NCBI GenBank assembly: GCA_964036315.1
Contig: OZ038487.1
Coordinates: 50,121,719 to 50,185,718 of the forward strand
Source of the DNA: Acanthosepion esculentum
Lineage: Eukaryota; Mollusca; Cephalopoda; Sepiida; Sepiidae
Reading direction: 5' to 3'
DNA length: 64,000 bases
A model generated the notes under the pieces. The model was not told the DNA's origin. It saw nothing but the letters and a program-made list of their open reading frames with translations, and did not search any database. The translations under genes were made by a program, and so were the position numbers. Positions 1-10,649 of this stretch are shown here, piece after piece (within the stretch, counting starts at the first letter, position 1; each line of letters opens with the position of its first letter).

Positions 1-211
1 CAACAATGGAATGTCATTGGTTTGAATTTTGAGGCACTGAATGTAACCAGCCAGTTTTTCCCCAAGTAAGAAGTTAGAGTTAGGTCAGAGGAGAGATCAG
101 TTGGCAAGCTCTGGTCATCTAGTGTTTTGGAGGTGCACCCATATACCATTGTATCATCAGCATAGATATTCACAAATGATCAGAGTATACTCTTAGACAG
201 ATCATTTATGT
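1..211 (-). mobile_element. LINE reverse transcriptase fragment (Jockey/CR1-like), palm domain
   Basis: Read on the minus strand this gives about 70 codons of a non-LTR retrotransposon reverse transcriptase. The segment LYINDLSKS is followed after a stop by NIYADDTMVYG, so the catalytic YADD box is intact (about 150-172). It continues as SSDLTLTSYLGKNWLVTF, which is the usual stretch after motif C in Jockey/CR1-type LINEs. The copy is cut by the window edge at its downstream end and by another repeat at 212. The in-frame stop just before the YADD segment shows it is a relic. It is probably the same family as the C-terminal pieces at 1745, 8695, 11880 and 20635. Family level (Jockey versus CR1/Rex) is inference. 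Confidence 0.75.
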
Positions 212-225
212 AAAGTTATGTATAT

Positions 226-640
226 ATCTGTCTATATCTCTGAAATGAGGTATTGTCATTATTTACATTATTCGGACTGTTATCCTCATCTTCATTGCCA
301 TATTCACAACGTTTTGGCCATTGTACACCTCAGCCTTATTCAGGTGATTGGAATTTTGAACCAAACTCTTTATTTTGTCCACCACGGTAGGTTGTTCTAG
401 TTTCACGTGCCATGCCTCCTCCAGATGTCTTACTTATTTCCCTTTAACTCAACTCTCCAAGTTTTGCTCACCACTGCTGTGGCCCGGATCTAACCAATGT
501 CTTTATCCACCAGTGGATAAAGAAGTTGGTTAGATCCAGTGACTAGACCCAAAGAGTTCAATACCGGGCAATGAAGATGAGGATAACAGTCCAAATGATG
601 TAAATAATGTAAGTTATGTATATATAGAAATATAAAAAGA
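226..640. repeat. Inverted pair of Penelope-type 3' tail repeats
   Basis: A minus-orientation copy (about 226-519) is followed head-to-head by a shorter, internally deleted plus copy (about 505-640). The sequence that begins with ATTATTCGGACTG near 268 reappears inverted near 585-600. At the junction (about 497-530) the arms form a local hairpin around a TAACCAATGTCTTTATCCAC stem. The same repeat lies at 2370, 41385-42040 and 43052-44001, where it abuts a Penelope-like endonuclease relic. I infer a PLE tail or a SINE that shares this tail. Confidence 0.6.
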
Positions 641-821
641 GGATTTACACAGAAGTTTCAAGACTGACCAAAAACTGTAGTTACTTTGATCTTGAAACAT
701 CGCAGAAACATTCAAAGCCTGTTGATATTGTAAAGTACTGTTGTTGATCTATTCATACTTACTTGTATATACACCTTGTGTCTATAAGTTTGTTTATCTG
801 TGAATTGATGAAAGTTGCCTA

Positions 822-1180
822 CAAATGTTATTGGTAATGGCAATGGTGAAATTAGCTGTTTCCATACAAGAAACATTTGGCATTCACTGACCAAAAAGTG
901 TTACAGTCAGTTGAAATCTTAAAACAATCTTTCAGGAAGTTAGACTTCCCAAGTCCAGTAAATGTTATAACTCTTTCTAATATTGATAGAATTTCTCTCC
1001 CAAGCTTTTTGTTTTGTTTTTGGCAGTATGAAAGATTGATTATATGATTATTTTCTCTTCTAGTTCATGGGCTACTCATTTTCATTATTGCTACAATTGG
1101 AAGTCTTCAAATGATGTGATATTTTTTTGTTATTTTGCAGCATCAGCCTGAAGGGATTTGATAAAGGATTGTCTGCTCCT
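822..1180 (-). mobile_element. LINE 3' region relic (family L3)
   Basis: This non-coding stretch matches 18245-18560 and 40335-40700 in the same orientation. Shared landmarks are a GAAACATTTGGCATTCA-like block near 868 and an AAGTCCAGTA block near 950. The 18 kb copy continues into decayed RT-like sequence, so these are probably 3' regions of a non-LTR element. This copy has no coding potential. Confidence 0.5.
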
Positions 1181-1744
1181 GAAAATTGCTAAGGAAAATT
1201 TTGATTCCACGTTATTTTAAATGCCTGTTCCTATTACATAAATGACCTTGTGCCAGACTTATAAGATCTGATAATTTATCAGAATAATCCAAAAACTAAA
1301 GAAATCTTGAAAGAAGAATTTTTTCATAAAAAGTAAGTAATAACGATTAGAAAATAAAGAAAAATTGAGTAACTGACAGGGGAAAGATGCGGCTGATTTA
1401 ATGCTAAAAAATCTTGGTTAAAACCATTGATTTCTCTGTTTTGAGAGATTTAACATAAGCATAGACTTTGACATGATGCAAAACAATAGCATCAATCTCA
1501 ATTAGTGTCATAGCTGCTCTAAAATGCCAATCTCAATCACAGTACTGATGACTATCAAGATCCGCACAAGTAGGTATAAATACTAAAACAATGTAGTAAA
1601 ATAACTATGAAACTTTAAAAACAAAAGATGCAAAAATAAAAAGAAGCCAGTTATGAAATCTGAAAGATAAGGTTTTAAATTAATTATAGCAACTTGGCTT
1701 AATGGTTATTTTTTTAGCAATGTTTACCCAATACAAGGCTAAGA
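1181..1744. other. Unassigned stretch
   Basis: No gene seen. A short block near 1410-1430 (AAAACCATTGATTTC-like) matches the L3 LINE 3' region, so this is probably older decay of the same family. Confidence 0.4.
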
Positions 1745-2273
1745 GCAAATCAAGGTAGAGAGTTACTGCTGCCATATCTGAGGTGGTGCTCCTGCTATTC
1801 GAGGTTCTTAACAAATTCCAAAGAAGGATCTGTAATGTAACTAATCATGACATCTCGACTTCAGTCATTTTCTCACCAATGTGGCATGGCTTCCCTCTGT
1901 CTTTACTACAAATATTTTCATGGCAACTGCTCTAGTGAGCTTTTTTCCCTGGTGACTCGACTACATGAATTTAAGTGTGCTACTAGACTGGCATCTTGGT
2001 TCAACCCATTTACTGATGAAATAGCGAAATGCAACCACCATTTCTACTCCATTTTTGCACTTCTCACCTTTGGAACTCCCTTTTTCTTGCTTCCCTGATA
2101 ACTTCAATCTTCAAAAATTTAAATGCAACATTAATCGCCATCTTCTTGAATCCCATTTGTCCTTTCCCCAATCTTCCGTATCCTTAGTATTATCTTTCAT
2201 TTTCACTCCCTGTAACCTCCTGCACACTAAGTGAAATTTCAGTCTTGCTTGGAGTGAAATAAAAAAAAAAATC
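1745..2273 (+). mobile_element. Jockey/CR1-like LINE C-terminus with poly(A) tail
   Basis: The plus strand encodes the end of a LINE polyprotein. A broken SYCCHI-GGAPAI segment (family form YCCHIWSGAPAIYL) is followed by the longest open piece, 1847-2098. That piece contains SRLQSFSHQCGMASLCLYYKYFHGNCSSEL and then LHEFKCATRLAS, the conserved region downstream of the RT thumb in this family; the run of residues is quoted in two parts here only to mark it. The reading ends near TFGTPFFLLP, where intact copies have a LWNSLP-like motif. The 3' UTR closes with a run of A at about 2262-2271, as expected for target-primed insertion. At least two stops upstream make it a pseudogene. Confidence 0.8.
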
Positions 2274-2369
2274 ATAGGTCTTCACAGTTTCCTATCCTTT
2301 GCCACATTTAACTCTTTATCATCCCTCTTTGTCTCCACTCTGCCATCCATTCACACAAACTAGTTAGAT

Positions 2370-2512
2370 AGGTACTTACACTAATTACATTGTTCAGACG
2401 GTTGTCCTCATCTTTATTATCATATTCACAACATTTGTATGCTCTGATGTTAAACTGAACCCTTTATTCCCTTTAGTAACTCAACTTTCCAAGTTTATTT
2501 TTAGGAAAACAA
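2370..2512 (-). repeat. Penelope-type tail repeat fragment
   Basis: Matches the minus arm at 226-519: an ATTACATTGTTCAGACGG block, then CCTCATCTTTATTA, then ACTGAACCCTTTATT. It is truncated at about 2512, where an L3 LINE fragment (about 2515-2600, minus) begins. Confidence 0.55.
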
Positions 2513-2830
2513 TCAGCATTCATTGACTGAGCAGCTAGTGCTACCATTGGTAATAATTTATAAAATTTTTCTTTTAAAGAAAAGTCATTAGATTAAGTCA
2601 TTTTCACATGTGAACTCCATGAGAACTCCAGTATCACAACCAAAGAACTGCACCAAATAATACAACCCACATCACTTGAAAACTGGCACTATAGAATCAC
2701 AAAGAACTGTACCAAATAACAGAAACTATATCACTTGAGGATGACCGACAGCAGCAGTAACTAAAATGGATATCACATGTAACTCAAAGAGATGATAATG
2801 ATATAATCAACATGTTGACATTCCACACTA

Positions 2831-3853
2831 TCTCTATCTATAAAAGGCAGGATGTGCTTGCATGTATAACAAATGCACGGCCGCAATTTTTGATGGATTT
2901 GCACCAAAATTTACATGCACATGCTCCAAGTTAGTGGGAAGGCCAAGACCAATTTTGAATTTCCCAACTCCCATCGATAGTGGAAATAATCGATTTTTTC
3001 ATGCTTCTATGGCAGTTTTCATGTAGTTTGCGGCCATTTTCTACTGGCCAGAGTGAGAGCCTACAGCTGGCTGCCACGAATAGGCAGGAAGATTCTATTG
3101 GCCAGCGTGAGAGCCAACAGCTGACTGACACAAATGTTAACTAGCATGTCAAAAAAATTGATAGCTGCATTCGTCACAAGTGGGAAAAATTTAAATCTGC
3201 ATGGCACTTTACTCCAATTGGCTCATTCGCTTGCTTAAACTCAACGTTGATTCTGATTCCGCAGAACTGGGTTGGGTGTGAAAAAGTATTTGTTGTTAAC
3301 ATTCTTTTTTCATTCGGTTTTTCCAGTTACGAGTCCTTTTTTAAAGCTGATCATTTTGTGTTCATTTTGTTTAGTTCTTTTTTCGTAACAGATTTAATGT
3401 TTAGCTTAGAGCTTAGAAAAAATTCACAGTGTGAGATAGGCAAGAAGAAAGGCATGTAGCAACATCAGCACTGCAAAGGGCACCCCTTTAAAGGCAAGGA
3501 AGGGCAAAAATATTTTAAGACAAGTGATAGCGATTACTGTATGAGTTGTACGATTTTTGAATCAAGCACGGGCAACGCCGGGCCATGCTGCTAGTCAGAT
3601 ATATAGGTGTGTGCGTGTGTATACATATATATGTATATATATAAATATATATATATATATAGTGAAAGTGAGAAATATGAAAGTCATCCTTTCAGTAAAG
3701 AAAATGATTCTTAACATAACAATGATGATGTAATTTTAGATGGATTTGCAATATTTGCTAAGAAACTTAAATGCAGAATAATGTTAATAGATGCTTACAT
3801 AAATTTTTAAATGTTTTGAATCAAGCACGGGCAACGCCGAGCCATGCTGCTAG
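2831..3853 (+). mobile_element. Non-autonomous Helitron with duplicated 3' terminator and captured flank
   Basis: The element starts with TC (TCTCTATCTATAAAAGGC, 2831 on) after a host A and ends with CTAG before a host T at 3854, as Helitrons do when inserting between A and T. A core of 764 bp (2831-3594) already ends in a complete terminator: a GC-rich ACGGGCAACGCCGGGCC block followed by CTGCTAG (about 3567-3594). Another 219 bp or so then follow (3595-3813), and a second terminator with one change (CAACGCCGAGCC) closes at 3850-3853. The extra segment matches DNA that flanks the other copy at 10430-10649 but is not part of that Helitron. The element has no Rep/helicase reading frame, so it would need an autonomous partner. 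Confidence 0.85.
3614..3660. repeat. (TG)n/(TA)n microsatellite inside captured Helitron flank
   Basis: Alternating TGTG and TATA sequence. The inverted counterpart at about 10588-10640 carries the same microsatellite, showing it travelled with the captured flank. Confidence 0.8.
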
Positions 3854-3964
3854 TATCAAATAAAAGGTTAGGAAGGAAACTGTTATTAATAATAGGAAAA
3901 GAAGTAACAGTTAGTACATTTCATAAATATTCCTGAAAAATTGTTTTAATAGAAAGATTTTATA

Positions 3965-4060
3965 AATTCCAACCAAAAGTGGTACTGGCTGCTTGATCAA
4001 TGAATGCCAAATGTTTCCTTATAAAGAAATGGCTGATATTATCATAACCATCTGTAAGTA
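3965..4060 (+). mobile_element. L3 LINE 3' fragment, opposite orientation
   Basis: Reverse complement of the block at 822-900: CCAACCAAAAGTGGTACTGG followed by TGAATGCCAAATGTTTCC. No coding content. Confidence 0.5.
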
Positions 4061-4997
4061 GAGGTAAAATTTGAATGATCCTGTTTTTTAAGCAATATTC
4101 TATCTAGTATGAGAATTTCTGATTTCATAATTATGATAAATTTTCATTAGATCCATTCTGTTGTTTTTTTGGAGGGGTAGTTTCATATTTCCACTGTCTG
4201 TTTGAAACCAGCAGTGTAGCAAAAATATCTCATCTTGTTGATCTAACTGAACCATTCATAAATTTCTAATATTTAAAATTTCTCTCCTCACCCAATACTT
4301 TTTCATTGATTAACTCTTCCAAAAGAGTTGAACCAATTTACTTTTTTTTTTTATCTCCAACATTCGATCCTATTATGATTGCTAGGAGGACAACTGGTAT
4401 ATTTTAAATTTATTGTGCCATATTTTATTTTGTTTGTTTATGCAATGCACTCCCCCACCCACTTTTTACAACTGCATCTGCCCATTTTTTAATAATGCAT
4501 TTACTTTAGATTACTCCTCTAATTATTATCATAAAAAACTATTATTGTTATTCTTAAAATTATTAGTAGTAGCCAGAAACATATTACGTATGTGAAGTAA
4601 AATTCTTTCCTTAAAAATCACTAATACAAAACACATTCCATTTATCCAGCAAAACATTTTTTGAGATTAGATTCCCAGAAAGAAAACGGCATGCCCACAG
4701 AAATAGAAAATTAATTTTTCGCATTTCCAAATTTTCGAGATATGACCTCTGCACATGTAAACATATGAGATTCGCCCAAAAAAGTATGTTATCTTAATAA
4801 TTGAATTATCTTATTATCTCAATGAAAACATCTAAAATGCCAAAAAAAACAAAAAGAAAAGAAAAGAAAGTAAAAGAAATTTTAGATGATAAAATTGGTA
4901 ACATATTAAGTTTGGAAATTGGAATTATTCTTTAATAAACATTAAAGTTTGTTAATATATCTACAGAGATATTTATCATATGCATCTCTCCATCTTA

Positions 4998-5000
<3 letters not shown>
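4061..5000. other. Unassigned AT-rich stretch
   Basis: I see no gene, RNA gene or repeat family I can match in this interval, only short homopolymer runs. Confidence 0.4.
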
Positions 5001-5005
<5 letters not shown>

Positions 5006-5061
<56 letters not shown>

Positions 5062-5062
5062 T
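5006..5062. repeat. (TA)n(CA)n microsatellite
   Basis: About 17 TA dinucleotides followed directly by about 11 CA dinucleotides. Confidence 0.97.
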
Positions 5063-5164
5063 GAGAGTGAGAGATTATTTTATTTTTTTAATGGCTTGAC
5101 TCTTCCTGATGTAGGCAATCATTGTTATCTTTTCTTAATTATCCATGAATTGTCATGATTCCTG

Positions 5165-5880
5165 GAAATGGTATTGGAGTGGTTTCCTGTTGCCTTCTTC
5201 ACAGATTTTAATTCAGAGTAATCAATCTTCTAGACTGCCTGCCACCCAAGGCTAAAGAGCCCAGTCTATTCTGTTATTTAAACTATAACTGTTTTGTGAT
5301 GTCAACGAACACTTGTAGCTATTTTTGTGATGCCGACGAATACTCGTCGTCACTTTCATAATGCTCATTGTGGTAGAGACTTTGTAATCACAGATACCAC
5401 TTTAGTACACCATTGAACAAGGCTGGTGTCAGACACCTTTGAATATCACTCGCACTGATAATACTCGTTCGAATAGTAATCCGTATAGTGATCCAAATAG
5501 AGAAAAGTATAGGGAATAGAGTAGATAATAGCGGTTTGTATAGTAATAGAAGATGGAATAGAAATGTGATCTGTATAGTATAGTGAATAGACTAGAAATA
5601 CAATCAATTAGACATCATGCTACCTCCCATATATGCGTTTCCTCTATGGTCCCGTGGTCTACTTAATTCAATAATGGGATTGCCTGTGTTTGTTCACTGG
5701 CGATCTATGTTCAAACTCAAGTGTCAGCAGCAACACTTTATTCCTATATAACAAAATGATTGAGACATGAGATGGATTCATGCTTTTCTCAAGGGCATTA
5801 ATCTGAAAGTAAATTATGAGGCTAGAATTTGAAATTTGGTTGCCAATTCTACTTTCTTCACTGATAACTGTCATGCTACT
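5165..5880 (-). mobile_element. tRNA-type SINE split by an LTR-like insertion
   Basis: The two halves, about 5165-5289 and 5753-5880, join to make one SINE that matches 29845-30185 and 37140-37465 in the same orientation. The left half carries AGAGCCCAGTCTATTCTG and the right half GAGATGGATTCATGC. The break falls exactly in the short block reading ACCTATAGATGGGAGA in an intact copy. The interruption is described as a separate entry. Confidence 0.7.
5290..5746. mobile_element. Probable solo LTR (457 bp) flanked by TATAAC
   Basis: A block with no similarity to the SINE around it starts with TGTTTTGTGATG and ends with TTCCTA. It is flanked on both sides by TATAAC (5284-5289 and 5747-5752), which looks like a target-site duplication. 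Near the right end is GCAACACTTTATT, a block I associate with Gypsy-type LTRs. The left end holds two copies of a TTTTGTGATG-CGACGAA-ACT-GT unit about 34 bp apart. No coding region or second LTR is present, so a solo LTR is the simplest reading. The expected CA end is TA here. Orientation is not certain. Confidence 0.5.
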
Positions 5881-5919
5881 CACACACCCATCTCTCTCTT
5901 TATATATATATATATATAT

Positions 5920-6010
5920 TAATTGGTATCACCCCATGCAAGACGGTAAACCCACTAAGTCACAAGGGGTTAAAGGGTGTGGAAGAATTAAGAACAGAAA
6001 CATTAATAAT
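5920..6010 (-). mobile_element. Jockey-like LINE 3' end fragment
   Basis: GGTATCACCCCATGCAAGAC with CCACTAAGTCACAAGGGGTT matches the terminal region of the LINE tails at 19370 and 34740. It follows a short TA tract at 5899-5918. Confidence 0.6.
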
Positions 6011-6810
6011 GAGTAGGAAGGACAGGATTTGATTGGATGAAATGTAACTGTCACAGCAAAAAGCAACATAAGTGATGAGTTAAATAGTTTTAACAACTGA
6101 ATGAAAATAATGATTTTTCTTGAAACTATAGAATATATCTTCCATACAGATTGTATACCTGAAGAAGACTGTAGAATTTGTTTGGTTGAAGAGTTATGGT
6201 CAAAGCAAAAGTAACCCAAAGAATGGAATCAATACTTTGAGCAATTTCTAGAATAAGTAATCTTTATACAAAAACATGGACAGATTGAGACATTTTAATA
6301 GAATTCGGATCCATTACATAAATCATATTTATTTTTATTTCTCTCAATAAACTTCATCTTATAATGTGAATAACATATGCTACAAGTATGAAACATCTTT
6401 GAGTGGGGAGTAGTGTTGATGAAAATGGCACACAAATGAAAGAAGAAATAAGAAGAAGAAGAAGAAAAAATCCAGGAAAACTAACAAGTCTACAGATGTA
6501 ATCTTAACCAAAAAGAAAAACTTTTGAAGCAAGAAACAGAATACAAAAGAAGTCCTCCACTCATAAATAACACACACACACATTTGTAAAAAAATAAAAT
6601 TAAAAATAACAAAGTATTAACAAGGGAAAATAAAAATAAAGTTTGTAAACAAGTTTTTTTTTTCTCTGGTTTGGGGAAAAAGCTAGGGCTGAGTCAAATG
6701 TTTGTGTCGTAGAAAAGGCAAATGCAATCAAGGAAAGATAATGAAATCTGTCAAGATTGTAAAAAAAAACACTATGAAAATAAACATGAAACAAAATCTG
6801 TAAGATTGTG
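6011..6810. other. Unassigned stretch
   Basis: No gene or recognised repeat. A small GAA-rich run lies at 6440-6470, and a CA run at 6570-6582. Confidence 0.4.
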
Positions 6811-6815
6811 TGTGC

Positions 6816-6854
<39 letters not shown>

Positions 6855-6929
6855 GATATATTATGTATGTATATATTTATATATGTATATATACATATAT
6901 AAATTTATAAACATCAAAAAATGAAAGAT

Positions 6930-6984
<55 letters not shown>

Positions 6985-6996
6985 GTATGTAGGTGT
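6811..6996. repeat. (TG)n/(TA)n microsatellite cluster
   Basis: TG run (about 6808-6832) passing into TA repeats, an irregular TATATG region, then a second (TA)n tract at 6931-6971 that turns into (TATG)n to 6990. Confidence 0.95.
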
Positions 6997-6999
6997 GTG

Positions 7000-7620
7000 A
7001 GAGAGTGTCTATTGGTGCCTTATTTAATATGTATAATTTCTCTTTAAAAATATTATACCCAGACAACAAAATTACATTTCTGTCAGATAATGCTCTTAAA
7101 CATAAATCAAAGGATATTATTGAATTGAGACAAAGCCGATATTTCAATCCAGAGATTACAACACTGCTCTTTAATAGAATATATATCAGTATATATCCAT
7201 ACACACAGTTGTAGATACAATTATATATATATATTTTATGCTGACAAATAGTTTTTTTTTTTGTTCACTAATTTTGGTTGGGTTGGCATCTGAAATAATT
7301 TTTAAGGTAATATTAATAATTGATAGAAAATCAAGGAGATATGTCTGTTGCCCTGAGAACATATGTCTTAGACACAAAGAAAGCCAAATAAAAGTGCAGA
7401 ATTATAATTTTATCAGCTTATCCTTTGAGTAAATGTCATTAGGTCTTATATTAGCAAACCAGTTTTTGAGGGCTTACTAGGAATGTTGTTGAATTTAAAC
7501 TCTTTCATACCTTTGATAACTCATTGCATTCAGCTTCTTGATGGTGTAATTGGTAAAACACTCAACAAACATAATTGCCAATAAACAATAAGAAAAGGAG
7601 GAAAAAGATCAGGGCAAAAT
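7000..7620. other. Unassigned stretch
   Basis: AT-rich with no identifiable gene or repeat family. Open frames of 60-73 codons here lack recognisable motifs. Confidence 0.4.
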
Positions 7621-7624
7621 AATA

Positions 7625-7904
7625 CTAAGCAAACAATATATATGCAAGTCAAAACTAAGTAAACAATGTATATTCAAGTCAAAACTAAGCAAACATTGTA
7701 TATTCAAGTCAAAACTAAGCAAACAATATATATGCAAGTCAAAACTAAGTAAACAATATATATGCAAGTCAAAACTAAGCAAACAATATATATGCAAGTC
7801 AAAACTAAGTAAACAATATATATGCAAGTCAAAACTAAGCAAACAATGTATATGCAAGTCAAAACTAAGCAAACAATATATATGCAAGTCAAAACTAAGC
7901 AAAG
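7625..7904. repeat. 30-bp tandem repeat, about 9.3 units
   Basis: Units of exactly 30 bp begin at 7625, 7655, 7685 and so on to 7895. The unit reads CTAAGCAAACAATATATATG followed by CAAGTCAAAA. Differences are few: C/T at position 6, and A/G or G/T changes in the TATATATG core. Because 30 is divisible by three, the minus strand reads as a 10-residue peptide repeat without stops; I regard that as a by-product. Confidence 0.97.
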
Positions 7905-7959
7905 CAACAGTAATAAGGCCAAAAGTTCACAAAGTAAGAATTGTGCTCATGTGCAAGGA

Positions 7960-8508
7960 GTTACAGAGTATTAGAGAATATGAGAAAAAATAACACTATG
8001 AAGGAGAGAGAACAATAAAAGAACAAGAGGCTGGAAGAGAGTTCCACAAGCGAGAAGTGTGATAGAAGAAACTGTTAGCATAGAGCTTATTTTTAGATCT
8101 AGCTATTTCTACTGTAAAATGTAGAGATCTTGCCACCAATCTAGTCTTCTTCTTCCTTATGTGCTGTGTCCCTTTAAGATGGAGGCGATCATGGCTCTCC
8201 ACAATTTCCTGTCCTTCATAGATCTTAATAAATTTTGTCTTTTTTAAATTTCTCCTTAACATTGTTCTGCCATCTATTTAATCAAGTTTATTCAGTATGT
8301 TATCCTCTGTCCCTCTTGCCTTCAATCTGTCCTGAGAGTATCAGATTTTCCAAGCTCTCTTTCCTCATTATATGCCCTAGAAATTTCACTGTCTCTTCCT
8401 GATGTTAAGTATAAGTTTACTTTTAGTTTCTATTTTCTTTAAAACTTTGTTGTTGCTTCAAGTCTCTTCTTCATCCCTGAGGAGATTTTCCAGAAATTCT
8501 ACATACCA
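7960..8508 (-). mobile_element. Chimeric LINE tail: RTE-like C-terminus fused to Jockey-like C-terminus
   Basis: On the minus strand, 8508 down to about 8136 carries the last part of an RTE-like protein. It includes the blocks encoding a KRDR-like stretch and the terminal EIVESHDRLHLKGTQHI segment (family form LWRAMIAHVLKGHGT). Without a gap the reading passes into TRLVARSLHFTVEIAR and NSFFYHTSRLWNSLPASC (about 8130-8010), which is the C-terminus of the Jockey-like LINE. The single frame 8262-7996 spans both. The same join occurs at 19355-20610, so this is a recurring arrangement and not a chance neighbour. Confidence 0.7.
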
Positions 8509-8527
8509 TAGAGGAAAGTAATATTTT

Positions 8528-8690
8528 TTTTTAATATAATATGATAATGTAGCACAAGGCCAAAAGGGGGAATAGGGGAAGGCTTATCTTCAATCGGTCT
8601 TATCTCAAACTTAGCAAGGCACATTACTGACCCAAACATACCACAGTAATCGTTACACTAAAACAACACATTCTTACTTACCAATCTTAC
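8528..8690. repeat. Possible degenerate SINE fragment
   Basis: The segment AATGTAGCACAAGGCC followed by AAGGGGGAATAGGGG resembles the GCACAAGGCC-GGGGGAGGGG region of molluscan tRNA-type SINEs. That comparison is from memory and no second copy in the window supports it. Confidence 0.3.
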
Positions 8691-8694
8691 TACA

Positions 8695-8985
8695 TCCACC
8701 GTGATACCTCAAAGTCTCTATGAAGTCCTAACTAATCCCCATATGGGGTGGAAAGTTCATCAGAATAATTACCATGAAAGTATTTATAGGAAAAGCAAAG
8801 GGACACTATATTATAGTGGTGGGAAAGTGACTGAAGATGAAATGCCAGGTTAGGACCAATAACTTTGCAGATTCTTCTTTGAATTTTATCAAGAAACTCT
8901 AAATATATAGCAGGAACACCAGATCAGATGTGGCAGCAATATTCAATGCATGGATGAATGATAGTTGAATTTTGTTTAAATATTC
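8695..8985 (-). mobile_element. Jockey-like LINE internal fragment
   Basis: On the minus strand it encodes pieces equivalent to IHPCIEYCCHIWSGVPAIYL, then QRRICKVIG and the KYFHGN block. Part of the same region lies at 20635-21015 and 11880-12250, with frame damage. Expected just upstream of the tail found at 7960. Confidence 0.7.
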
Positions 8986-9279
8986 AGATGATTCCCCCCC
9001 CCCTTTTCTTTCCCTTTTTTCATATGCATTTTTGAAAATATTATCCTGATCTTTATTGTAATTCTTTACAACACATCACAATATAAAGAAGGAAGAAAAA
9101 AAAAACCTTTCATATCCCATAATTACAATAAATATGGATGGGAATTAGTTTTGCCTGTGATAAAGTGCACTTTGTACAAGTTTCTTGATATCTAATCTAT
9201 CAAAATTACAGTAACAAAATAAACAATGAAACCAAAATTTATTGATAACAATTATTAATATCTATGTGGTCAAAAGGCA

Positions 9280-9799
9280 AATGTTTCTTCATCTTTCTTT
9301 GTCTGGTTCATTTTATCTCTTCTTCCCCATTATTTTCCTGTCTTTTTTATGCTTCCTTTAACTTCTTTATCTAATCCCTCCTCCAACTGCTCCTCCTCAT
9401 TATTATTATTATTATTATTATTTCTTTTTCTTCTTCCAGTTTAATTTTCTTCCTTCCTACATTTTCTTCCTATTTTATTAATTTACACAATTTATTTTTC
9501 CTTTTCTTTTTCTCGTCCTCAGCTCCATCTCCTCACTCTTTCCCATCAAAAACTTTCTCTCCACACCTCTTCTCATTCACCTTTCATCTTTAAAGCCCTT
9601 TCTTCTGCAACCCCTCTCATTAAGCCTCCTCCTTCTTCTTCTATCACAGCCTGATCTTCTCTTCTTTCTCTACTTCTGATCTTAGTTCTTTACATCTCTA
9701 ACCCATTTGCCTTTATCATTTTTCGTACTTTCCCTACCTTGACTTTTCATTCTTATTCTACTTCTTTTCAAAGTCTAATTAATTCTTTTTTACCCTTTT

Positions 9800-9840
<41 letters not shown>
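9280..9840. repeat. Polypyrimidine-rich tract with (CT)n and (TTA)n
   Basis: About 550 bp strongly biased to C and T on the plus strand, with TCTTCTTCC-type words. It includes a (TTA)n run near 9402-9421 and a (CT)n run at 9806-9837. No gene seen. Confidence 0.85.
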
Positions 9841-10429
9841 TCCTTCATTATCAAAGTACATCAATTAAATATGACCAAAACATAATGTTGAATGGAGGTG
9901 GGGGTTATCACCCAGATGACCTTTGACAAGCCAAAATGCTGCAGTGGTTCTTTTCAGCATTACATTCTTTGTGGAAGCCCAATCTCACTGAATTTTCATT
10001 TCTCTGTTTACTTAGCACCACCAATATTCAAAGTTTCCAAACTTTGTCTACTTTCAAAAAACTGTTAGCCATTTATTTCAATGACAGTCCAATTAACCTC
10101 ACTTCTTCCTCAAGAATAATGACAGTTTTTCTGCCTTCATTCTTTTTCTTTGGTATACATGATAAATTTCATCATAATTCTAAGATTTGCTCTTTATCTG
10201 ATTTCATATCATGATCATGTGAATCAAAGCATTATCCTCTTTTGTCCAACACTACATCATTGTTATTCATTTTGTTATTAGTTATCATAATCATCTTCCC
10301 AAACTCTGTCTTCTTTTCTATCATCTTGAAGAAGATGATAGAAACATAAATAATTTCTTTTCAGCATTTGTTCTTAACTTCATTATTGTCATCAGTATTA
10401 TTAATTTGAGGTTTTCTTTCAATCACATT
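9841..10429. other. Unassigned stretch
   Basis: A 92-codon frame at 9936-10214 shows no motif I recognise. The rest has no identified content. Confidence 0.35.
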
Positions 10430-10649
10430 TAAAAAAAAAAATTATGTAAGCATCTATTATCATTATTCTGCATTTAAGTTTCTTAGCAAATATTGCAAAT
10501 CCATCTAAAATTACATCATCATTGTTATGTTAAGAATCATTTTCTTTACTGAAAGGAGGACTTTCATATTTCTCACTTTCACTATATATATATATATATT
10601 TATATATATACATATATATGTATACACACGCACACACCTATATATCTGA
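10430..10649 (-). repeat. Host flank of Helitron, duplicated inside the other copy
   Basis: The reverse complement of this segment matches 3595-3813 nearly base for base. The match stops abruptly near 10430, where copy 1 switches to a second Helitron terminator. Here the sequence simply runs on into unrelated DNA. Confidence 0.85.

Noticed and set aside
3000..3131. Small protein encoded at 2931-3131 and again at 11101-11301
   Set aside because: The two frames are just the same part of the Helitron; no known domain and no conservation of reading beyond the shared DNA.
6380..6583. 67-codon minus frame as membrane protein
   Set aside because: Phe-rich only because of a GAA/AAG run; no start context or conserved motif.
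7625..7904. CRISPR-like array or 10-residue repeat protein
   Set aside because: Units are contiguous without unique spacers, so it is a tandem repeat; stop-free reading follows from a unit length divisible by three.
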